From: Prosapia bicincta
Taxonomy: Eukaryota > Arthropoda > Insecta > Hemiptera > Cercopidae
Length of the DNA: 64,000 nucleotides
Reading direction: 5' to 3'
Assembly: GCA_036971475.1 (NCBI GenBank)
Contig: JBAIZL010000003.1
Location: forward strand, 103,878,233-103,942,232
This document shows positions 45,836-56,500 of this stretch, one piece after another (within the stretch, counting starts at the first letter, position 1; every line of letters starts with the position of its first letter). The translations under genes and the position numbers were made by a program. Below the pieces are notes generated by a model that saw only the letters and a list, made by a program, of their open reading frames with translations, had not been told where the DNA came from and searched no databases.

Positions 45836-46194
45836 GTTTACTACCCTAAGAAAATAAAAATTAGACAAAAATTTAAAACTACATTTAATGATTTTGACAT
45901 CTGTAACCTAAAAGACAAAACATGAATTTCATACAGGCAAGGTGATATACTTATTCTCAGAAGAATAATACATGTACTAAAACAAAAAACTGATTTCAAA
46001 AATTATATAGTGTGTCCATAAGGTAGTTAAAAATGCAGAATCCAATTAAAAATTACTTGTTGGAAAAAGCGATATTCGAACTACTTGGTGAAAGTGGATA
46101 GATATAAGAAAGAAGAGAGGGAGGTTGTGCACAAGGAAAAAACATATTTTCATAAAACCACTGAGAAAACGGAATACAGAGGGCAAACTGAAGA

Positions 46195-46260
46195 AATCTA
46201 ACGGCAAAGGTTCTCGAGTAATTGTTTTACATGCAGGAGGCGAGAATAGATTTGTGGATA
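46195..46260 (+). pseudogene. Fragment of Tc1/IS630-type transposase
   Basis: Reads SNGKGSRVIVLHAGGENRFV. The same block (RLILLHAGGKNGFV) occurs in the transposase at 62.5-63.9 kb, so both derive from one family. The fragment is cut exactly where the MITE at 46261 begins. Confidence 0.6.
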
Positions 46261-46376
46261 GTGGTAATACCCCGTACTTATGCAATAGGTGGGACCGAGC
46301 GATAACTGTGTAAGTCGAATTCGGGTGTTGGGGCATAATTTTACATACAGTCACATAGGAAGTCGAGGCATTACTG
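46261..46376. mobile_element. Short Tigger-derived MITE
   Basis: 116 bp joining a left end (TAATACCCCGTACTTATGC, CGATAACTGTGTAAGTCGAAT, ATTTTACATACAGTCACATAG), as in the Tigger at 23083, directly to a right end AAGTCGAGGCATTACTG followed by TA. Internal-deletion derivative of that Tigger family. Confidence 0.7.
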
Positions 46377-46619
46377 TAAATACTCGGTGCCAACCTCATA
46401 GTGGAAGAAAGAAGTATGGAGAAGTGACTGACTAAGAATGGAATTTTATACAGCAATAGTAGGGAAACTCCAATTACACTCACTAATCAAATTGAAGAAA
46501 CACATTTTACGTAAGATTGACACATTCTTAGGTCAACATAGTCACTCTATCCTCAGACTATCACTATACACTCCTGATCTCAACCATAACGTCCTAGAAA
46601 AACGACTTTTTTAAACTTC

Positions 46620-46880
46620 CTTTTTAAAATTACTACTTTTGGTATTACTTGGCAATAAAACCACTATTTACTGATATTTTTCAGAAGACGCGTTTGCCAC
46701 GGATAAGATTCTTGTCTGTCTCACAGCATTAAACAATCCACCGATCTAGTGTGAAACCAAGTGATACCAAAAGTAACAATTTGAGAGTAGTAATTTAATA
46801 CCAAAAGTACTACTCAAGTAGTATTCTTGAGTAAGAAAAACCTCAAGTTGTATAACACAAAAACTAAAAGTTTTACTTTT
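46620..46880. repeat. Foldback of repeat family C, diverged
   Basis: CTACTTTTGGTATTACTTGGC ... and inverted AAGTGATACCAAAAGTA, then AACCTCAAGTTGTATAACAC. Same blocks as 5435-5580 and 40361-40610. Confidence 0.55.
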
Positions 46881-46997
46881 GAACTTAAATTAAAAAAGAT
46901 GTTTCTCTTTAACAAGTTGTAGTCATACTATTCAATCCTAGAAAGTATTAATAACAAATTTGGTAGTAAAAATAAAGTTCAGGATTAAAAAAATAAA

Positions 46998-47617
46998 TTA
47001 CAACACATTGAGTACGGTGGCGCCAGTGGCAGCAGGCATTCATGTATGCCCCAAACCCACTTTCAATTAATTGGTTTAGTGTAAGGTTAGCCATTTACAG
47101 AATATTTTGTACTGCGCCTGTATCTGCAAACATTTCGGTACATTTCCATTTTTTCTTCCACTATTGCTGTAAGATTAGAGACTGTGTTTTTTTATTAGTG
47201 TTACTTGAAGTGTGTTTATTAGTTTTTATACAATGAATATAGATAATGAAGATGGATTATTGGAGAATGTGTACTTGGACAGATGCTGTTACTGTACACA
47301 TTCTTTAATAATTCATTTTCATTATCAATATTCATTGTACAAAAACTAATAAGCACTTCTATAACACACTTCAAATAACACTAATACGATAACACAGTCT
47401 CTAATCTGACAGCAATGGTGGAATAAAACAAAATACACCGAAATGTTCACAAAGACTAGCTCAATAACCAACAAGCAATTCAACGTTTTCCGGCAACAAC
47501 TAAGCTCATACTGAACTAATAAATTGAGAGGAGAGCGGGGCATACACGAACGCCTACCGCCCCAAGCACCAGTAGAGCATGGGCGTTCATGCACGCCCAT
47601 TGACCTCAACGTATTAA
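46998..47617. mobile_element. piggyBac-like head-to-head foldback
   Basis: Two copies of the same 5' end face each other: left 46998 to ~47275, right (inverted) ~47290 to 47617. Shared blocks include ACATTTCGGT, TAGAGACTGTGT and ATACAATGAATAT..GATAATGAA. Both arms carry an ATG followed by MNIDNE-type codons, as at the start of a transposase. The outer ends (TTACAACACATTGAGTACGG; TTAA with TACGTTGAGG, inverted) resemble piggyBac ends with a TTAA target. No transposase body remains. Frames 47042 and 47346 are translations of the arms. Confidence 0.55.
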
Positions 47618-48703
47618 ACAAAAGTAAATTTGCTACATAAACATTAATCTTCATGGATTTATTTTTTATAAACTTAAAGCAGCTTTGATATTTCTAAACT
47701 GCTTTAAGCATCAAAAGACTATTTGCAATAATGTTCAATGCCAAACCACTCACTGCAAAGGAGTATTATTGGCAGACAGGTAGTACTCCGAGTGAGTAAG
47801 TTTTCTACTAAACTTCTACCTCCCATTCAACCACTCAGAAAGAGTTTTATCACTATAACAAGGTAGTAATATGATTTAAAAAAAATAAATAATGAAATGT
47901 GATGAATTAGTTAAAATAAAGGGTCAAGTAATGATCAGGAGCTAATCGGAGTTTGAATGTATGAAGTGTAAGTTTAATATACAAAACAGAACTATTAAAT
48001 GTTAAAAATTTCAGTAACACGCTTTCTACTTTTGATTTCATTATGAACAATATTTTAAGTCATTTCAGCAATCAAAACTATGTAAAACAGCTTTGTGATA
48101 AAAGTTAAAGCCTTTTATTTAAATACTATTGATGAAGTTTGACTAAGAACAAACTATTATAAATAAAATCCTAACCGAATTTGGCTTATAACAAAACAAT
48201 CATTTATAGTTTATAATAATTTCCTAACCCTCTTTGATTGTAACATTACCTTCAAGTAACCTCTCAGTATTATTGATAACTATAAGTAGCATTGCTGACA
48301 AAAAGGCGATTGCCTCATGGATTTTTTATTTTCTTATTGTAATAAAATATCAATAACTTTAGAGAAAAAAATTCCGGTTATTGGTTGAAAAAATGTACAC
48401 GTTTTCCCTGGTTTTCAGAACTAAGTAGCCACTGTGTAGAATCAAATAATATGCAGAATGATCATGTTGAATTTTCAATGTTAATTTTTTATTAAAAAAT
48501 ATTTATGTATTTAAACTTGAATATAGCTATTATACACTTGGGAAATGGAGCACTCTCCTAAAAGCTTTAAAACAAACAATAAACACAACCTTTCATTAAA
48601 GAAATAACAAATATGTAATTAGATTTAAGATGAAGCAGTTATATTTTGCTCCATAATTAGTAAAAAGAGGTAATAATTTATTTACTAAATATTTGAATTA
48701 TAC
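47618..48703. other. Intron of - strand gene, nothing recognised
   Basis: Sequence following the last identified exon (reading leftwards). No further exon with correct phase could be supported. Confidence 0.35.
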
Positions 48704-49136
48704 CTGCTAATGAAAAGTTTGAAGCCAGCATTTTTTGTAATTTGTCCATTATGTTATCCAAATCTGAATAAAGAGATTCAGTATGCACATCGTCACAATT
48801 TAGTGATTTTTTAATTAAAACTTTATCATCTTCAATTGTATCACTTTTTTTCCAAATATTGTCATTTTCTGAACACAACCACTGTGAGAAACCACTTTCA
48901 GTTTTATTTTCAAAACATTTTTTTTCTCCAAACCATGAACTGATGGCCCCTGATGATAGTTCAGACAAAGAAGCTGTGTCATACTGGGATTGTGTGTCCT
49001 TTCCAGTTAGTTCAACATTTTTTAATATTGGGCTCATCTCTTGAAAACCTGCAACCTCATGCCTTAAGCCGGCTGTTAAAACTGGTGTGCTTTGCATTCT
49101 TCCTATCTGACGACTTCCCACAACATGCAACTGGTT
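48704..49136 (-). CDS. - strand gene, exon 4
   Basis: 433 nt, open throughout, from acceptor ATTATAG to donor GCAG|GTATAA. Encodes NQLHVVGSRQIGRMQSTPVL, GAISSWFGEKKCFENK and a polar C-terminal part. Ends in phase 1, so a following exon must exist at lower coordinates. Confidence 0.75.
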
Positions 49137-52100
49137 CTATAATGGAAACAAGTTACACAGAAAAATATAAGACCTTAATGATGTAAATTTCAAAGTAAAG
49201 AATAATACAGTAAAACATAATTTATATATTACAATAAAAATATTGAAAAGAACCCCAATACCACAAAAATAATCAAAAATAACAAATAAAACAAGTTACT
49301 TAAGATTAAACCCTTATGTACATTTCGATGACCATGTCATCATCATCAGAGGGTCTTGTTACAAAATACAATCTAGCACACAAGAAGTTACAAACTATCA
49401 TTCTAGTTTGTAACTTCTTGTGTGCTAGATTGTGTTTTGTAACAAGACCCTCTGATGATGATGACATGGTCATCGAAATGTACATAAGGGTTTAATCTTA
49501 AGTAACTTGTTTTATTTGTTATTTTTGTGGTATTGGGGTTCTTTTCAATATTTTTATTGTAATATATTGTACCACTGTGCTCTTGATATTGTGTATAATT
49601 TATATAGATGAATAATAACACTCAATACTATTTAGGTTGTGTTATATATTAAATGGAACACTATTACACACACACACACACACACACACATGTGTATTAT
49701 TTAGGTTGATACAATACTGTAAAATTAATACAAAACTATTTGAAAAGCTAAACAGATATTACTCCGTTATGAAGTAATGTACATACATAATGAACATATT
49801 ATCCATAGCATAAATTTATAATGTTTACTGAAATATGCCTGGCAAATAAATTGATATACCCAATTTATATGATAACAGCAATAGCATGGAAATGAAAAAA
49901 CCTCCATCATAACATGGATATGCATTCCAGTTGCCACTTCATCTACTTGTATTAGAAATGGAAAATCTGAGTTGGTAGTGAGACACATTTCCCGAAATAA
50001 CTGTTTTCGTTAATAAAAATATAAAGTGCTACTATAGCCAAATATCACATTATGATACATTCTCAACTATATAAGTGTAAACTAGTAGTTCAAGTTAATG
50101 ACAGAAACAAATGAAAAATATTTTATTTTCAAATGTTATTTAGTTTAACCGATTGCTTACAATGACAGTGTGCATCATATGTAACACTAAATTCCTTCTC
50201 TTGCTAGACTTAAATGTAAAATATCGCATTTTATATAATATGCATAATTGAAATTCATAGAGCTCCTCTGAGCTAAAGCGAGAATGTGTGTGAGTAGATG
50301 TATTCATCATTCAACCGCATCCATGATTTATAAACATATGGCTCTATTCCTTGGGTAGTCCCTCATTGCAACAGGCCCTTGAGTCTTTGTATGTTATCCC
50401 TCTGAGGATGGTTACTTGGTAACCGAAACATACATAAGGGTAAAATAAAGAAAGTTTGTGGTTAAGAGGTTTTTGTGTATTTATTATTAAATTCAACCAC
50501 AGTATATTCCTAATAAATAGTAGGCCCTCATTACTGTCTGAGTTAATATCCAAAACATTATCATCCCAGCACACTACCACATCACCAAGGCGAGTGGCAA
50601 TGAGAATCCCTTAACCACTCCCTCCTTAACCACTGACAGTTTAGTATGCTGACATGGAGGGATACAACAGACTGCAGTTTTTATAAAAAAAGCAACATTT
50701 CTAATAAATCAGATTAATATAAATTTTTTTAAAAATAATTTAGACTTATACTTACATTAGTCCCTCTATAGCCAGACTATTCTAAGGGGTTTCATGCAAA
50801 CTGCAAACTCTGTAATCAGTTACAGCATCTGTTGGCCATTTGCGTTGTTCTAGTTCACATTAGTACTACAGTTTGTTGAGTTTTTAGTTTTAATACAACT
50901 TTATCTCCCACCCAGAAACAGATTTTCAACTGACTTTAAAAAAATGAAAAGTTTGTTACACTTGCCTAAAAATACAAGCCAGTCGTGCTACAACACATAA
51001 CACAACATGGTGATAAGATTAAATCATAGTTTGAAAAGTGTACAATCAACCTTGTAAACAATTGTTATCAACATAGATGTAATAAAACTAAAAGTTACAT
51101 GAAAAAAACATCCGACCAAGAGTGCCACAAGTTATTTTCTTGATGAGAGTTACTTAATAGATATCTTTACCTTCTTACTACCTTGTTAAATGGTGGAATC
51201 TGCATCGCAGACGAGTCCAAGATGAAGGAAGGAGTAGGAGTCGGCTCTAGTGGACCAAGACACAAAGACAGATTCTACAACTCTGTTTTCCAGGCGAAGG
51301 TGCTCGTGATCAAACTACGTGTAGAGGAAATAATAGGGTCTGGCAAGAGGGGCAAGACCATCTGGATTTGCTCAAACAGTCAGGCAGCTCTGAAGGCTTT
51401 GGGTAAGGCTAGTACCAGCTCTAAGCTGGTGGCTGGGACTATAGCTTCTCTAGCAGAGCTGGATAAGTATAATTCTGGATTCCAGGACATTCTGCCTGGA
51501 TAGGTAAGAGAGCGGGCGGCTTAGTAAAACAAGGGTGTTTAACTCAAGGACCATTGCTGAGGGCAGTGGGCATGCCGCCTCAAGAAGAGCACAAGAGACA
51601 CGGCACATACAGACAGGTTGTGCAGGGAAGAATGGAATGCAACTCTTCAATACAAATAAGGATTTGCTATAGCAAAATAAGGATTTTTTTACAAAAATGC
51701 AAGACTTTTTTTTTACATTTTAGACAATCAGTCACAATGACTATTACCAGTTACAAAGGATATGAAATGACTGAAAATATAGGTAGTATTAGGAGATAAA
51801 CTATAAGCATGGTCGAGGCAGAGAAAATAACTAGTCTTCCCTTATCTTTTAATAGTTTCTGTTTTTTAATGCTTTTCCCTAAATTTGTAATTTCATCATT
51901 ACTACAGACATGCTGTCTTTTAAACACTACATCTCATTCTAATCTAACACAGATAGAGATAAAGAAACAAACCTTAAGATGTTTAAGTCTATGAACTTGT
52001 GTCTCAAGAAGTAACCTGTGCTGCTGCAGTTTAGTACTCACATCTGGTGTAGAAGAGTACAGAGTTTCTATTTGCCTGAAATATAATATCTTTGTGTCAA

Positions 52101-53146
52101 ACTTTGGCTACTAAATTAATTTTTAAACATAAAACAGCCTGAAATGTCACTGAGCTATAATTAATAGTTAAAAAATAAAACCTAACCTTTCCAACTGAGA
52201 TATAATGCTATGCAACTCTTTCTGTGGCTGTAAATGAGGTGTAGAAATACTATCAACACTAGACGCCAAACTTGAACTCTCTGTTGATGATATTGTAGAA
52301 TCTCCATTACTCTCACTGTTTGTTGCTCTATAAAATTAAACAAAAAAACTCTATTTAAAGACAAAAAAACTTAAAAAATTTAAGTTAGCATACTTTTATT
52401 TGAAACTGTACAAAAACATTTGTTTCTGGATATTTCCATACTAGCAACGACAAGTACCCAGGAACATAATATGTGTGTTAGGAGGTCCTAAGTAGGATAG
52501 CTTTCTGCCTTGGCATCTGGGAGCCCAACTGGCCCATCACTATCTAGTACTAGTATATCTCCAGGCGAGTATCCAAGGGGGGGGGGGCGATGGGGTGATC
52601 GCCCTCCCCCAACCCTCAAGAACTTTGGGTTAAAAATCGACAATATATTATTAAATTAGGACTTTCTATTAAATTAAACTTTTACTTAAGTTAATTCGTC
52701 TTTTATTGTAAATAAAAAATAAAATTGTAATTTTTAATTTCAAAATGTGACGCGTTTGCTCGGCATACCCTCGTAAACGTCTAAACGTTTTAACAACAGA
52801 TAGCGTTAGTGAAGCTTAGTCTCGAACATATGATTTTCAATACATAATTTTGCGTAATATTCGAAGTTGACTCCGGAATTGTTCGTGTTGGAAGAATAAC
52901 TACTTATATTAATTAATAAACCATTTTTATAATAATAGCTTATTATGAAATTAATAATATTCTCTAGCCATAAATGTTATCGAAACTGGAATAATTATTT
53001 ATTAAAAAGTCTAATTTGCTACGAATCTTTATCACGTTACCGATTTCTAACGCAAGCGTAGAAAGAACTTTTTCTGTTCTATGTGTCTACATAAACGCAC
53101 GCGCGCGTGCGCGCACACATACACACACACATATTATATATATATG

Positions 53147-53181
<35 letters not shown>

Positions 53182-53448
53182 TTTTTGGACTAGGAGACTG
53201 ACAGACTTACCTTGGTAAGAGTCCACACTGTATTCTTGAAATAGAAACACATTTTATTTCATTCTCTCATATTTCTTTTTGTGTTTTCTCTTCAATTGAC
53301 AAAGACCACTGTGTGGTTGAAATATATCATTGTTTAAGTGCTTTTATGTGTTTCTATTTCAAGACTACAGTGTGGACTCTTACCAAGGTAAGTCTGTCAG
53401 TCTCCTAGTCCAAAAAATCTAAATAATCTTTACCAACCAAAACTAACC

Positions 53449-53501
<53 letters not shown>

Positions 53502-56500
53502 TTGGTTGGTAAAGATTATTTAGATTTTTTGGACTAGGAGTCTGACAGACTTACCTTGGTAAGAGTCCACTCTGTAGTCTTGAAATAGAAACACATAAGC
53601 TTCTGTTTAAGTGCTTTTATGTGTTTCTATTTCAAGACTACAGAGTGGACTCTTACCAAGGTAAGTCTGTCAGTCTCCTAGTCCAAAAAATCTGTATAAT
53701 GCATCGATCACCCCCCCCCCCTCCAAACCAAGGCGCTGGATACGCGCCTGTATCTCTCATAGGAAGAGAACAACAAAAAGTCACTATTGATTACATTCAT
53801 TTAAAACATTTGCTGCATACAGCCAGGAAGTCAGCAATCATTTCATGCAGTCAGTTTGATCTTAATTCTCTTGAGAGGCACTTTCAGGGCTTGTTTCTCA
53901 GGAGAAAATAATAAGAGACCCAAATAGACTTAGCTTTGGAAATGTTTTTTAAACAGCTTATAGCTGGTGAAATATTTTACCTGAATTTCTTTATCTCTAT
54001 TACAATGAAACCATACTAAAAAATGTAAGGCGTTATTAGAGGTGTGGAAAACAAGGCACATAATAGACACAAACATAAACTTTGAGCCCGATGTTATTTC
54101 TTGAGGGGAAATGATGCCTGCACCACCTCTATTACAGTCAATATCAGAGAAACCATCTATGTAGACTAATGCACTGTTTTCTTTGGCAAGTAACCGAACA
54201 GAGTCTTCACCATTCTGTAGTAAAACTTGAGTTATTTTTTTTTCTTAGACCATTTTTCCAAAAAGTAAGTATTGATTTTAGTATTCATAGAGGGTTTGAA
54301 AGGGAAAAGTGGTTCCTGAGTTATGTCCAGGAAAGAGTGGTCAAGAAGGATGGCCTCTCTGATATCTCTGTCAAATTGCAGCGGCGTTGATGGTCTCTGA
54401 AGTCTTGACGTACCTGCCCAAGCATTGACAGCTCTGTGAGCTATGTGGTCTTTATTGTGGCTTCTGATTTTGTTAAAAACTTTACAGTAGCAAGTTTTTG
54501 ACTGTTTTCAAGGGAAACAAGACCGCTTTCAAGTTCGGCCTTGGTGTTAGTAGTTGAAGACCCTGCACCAGAGATAATTTTTGATGCTCTATATTGGACT
54601 TAATCTGTCCAAAAAGCAATACTCAAGTATTGGCCTAATGACAGTGCAGCAAGTACTTTTCAGTAATGATGATCTTGAGCCCCAGTTCGTGCCACAAGGT
54701 ATCCGGAGGATGTTGAATTTCTTTAGACCCTTATTTGCCGTGGTTTGTATGTGTTTAGTAAATCTCAGTTCTGGATCTAGGATAACTCCCAAATATTTAA
54801 GATTTTCAATGTGCTCAATTATGGAGTTTAGAATTTTTAAGAAGTTTAGAATTTTTTTGGAAGGTTCCACGATTTCTCCTATCATTTGAAAAGACACAGT
54901 AGTTAGACTCATTGAGGTTTATAGTAAGTTTAAGATTTGCAGCCCATGTTGCAATGCCTAAGATTTAGGAATTTCTGAGAAGTTTTGAGATTTTGACCTG
55001 TACTCCAAATGACAAAATCATCTGCATAGCAGGCGACCTTAGTATTCTTATGGATGTAGGGATTAATTGTGTTCATGTAGAGAAGAGCATAGGGCTCAAG
55101 ACAGAGCCCTGTGGTACCCCAGCCAATGTTTTGCAGGTCTTAGAGAGTTCTCCATTGAACATGACTGAAGTATCATTGTACCTATAAAATGAGTATAGGG
55201 ACATTGTAAATTTATGTGGTGTAGTTGCAACACATGTACACAAAGAGTGCTTCAAATTCTACCACAGTAAAATAAAATTTTAAAATAGAAAAAATCCTTA
55301 AAAAAATTAAAACAATTTTAAAAACTAGTGAATTTTATGTCCACTTGAAGAGCAAAATGTTAGCAAGAGCCTAGAAGTGCAAACTTTAACCATAAAATTT
55401 AATTGTTTTTACTAATAATACAATACAAAAATAGTAATACATTTGTTGAATTATTATTATAAATAATAATACAAGATTAAATAAAGATCAAAATAATAAA
55501 CCCGTATTAAATATGTAAATTGAGTTCCTTATAAGTGACAATATTTTTGTGATGAAATAAAACTCAATTGGAGGAACAAATTAAATTGTACCAGCTAATT
55601 GTCACAGAATAATTTTAATTAGACCATGGGTAAAATTCTAAAAGAATGTTACATCTACATTTAATGTAGGCAAAAGTATTTTTGAAAATAGTTTGGAATA
55701 TTTTTATGTTTTTATGAATTTTATTTTGGAATTAAAAGACAGCTCCATTGGTACATCAAATCAAAGCAGTCCAATCTATTTTGTCATATACACTCATGAT
55801 GTCAGTTTGGTTGTGTCTAATAAGCTAAATATCCACCACTTCAATCCAAATTTTGGACTATTATGATTTTGTTAATGTTTAAAAAGTGGTCGAATAATTC
55901 AGTCAACCTCTTTTACATACAAAATAAAAATAAATGTCAGCGTTGTAAACTCTAAACAGCTAGTTTTTAGTGACATGGTCAATTCAAGCTTTGCGCTACT
56001 TGTCACTAATGATGTAGGTGATAAGAACACTAAGTGTTTTTGGATTAGAACAGGTGATATTCAGTTACTTCTTTCCCAACTTCGCTAATTCATTTATGAT
56101 TAAAGTATGCATAGTCCTTGAAAGAAGTGGCAGAGTAAATACTATTATGAAATCCATACAATGAATTTCATTTCTTTGGGTGGATCCAAAGGTATGGGAT
56201 CTACAGGAAATTTGTTTACTTCTTTTAAAAACCCTTCTTGCAAACCTTAAGAGTAAAGTTTTAAAAAATATAACCACAACCTTTCAAATAATATAAATTA
56301 TGAAGAAAGTTACTATCATAGTTTTAACTAAATACTTATATCAGCAATATAAGTAATCCACAAGATTCATTCAATAGTTTAAATATTAATCCTCTGTTTA
56401 GAGAACCTGGATTTTTCCAAAGTTACCTAAAATATTGGACGTATAGGATGCATCTTTCTTTCCGTGCTTCTAGTTCTAACAAAAGCTGTATAATTAAATG

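Larger units (their letters stand above)
49224..49567. repeat. 344-bp near-perfect palindrome with two hammerhead motifs
   Basis: Left arm 49224-49397, spacer TCATTC (49398-49403), right arm 49404-49567. The arms are almost identical, apart from a ~10-nt insertion in the left arm (AATCAAAAAT near 49271) and single changes. The 49403-49621 open frame is a translation of the palindrome. Lies in intron 3 of the - strand gene, 88 bp from exon 4. Confidence 0.92.

Noticed and set aside
45264..45857. Cys- and Tyr-rich + strand frames, also 18362-18553 and 18829-19023 on -
   Set aside because: They are antisense shadows of the AT-rich PLE protein coding strand.
46046..46483. 145-residue - strand open frame with hydrophobic stretches
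   Set aside because: It spans a Tigger MITE and a transposase scrap on the opposite strand; chance translation.
49403..49621. 72-residue - frame in the 49-kb palindrome
   Set aside because: Entirely inside the inverted repeat; no protein similarity.
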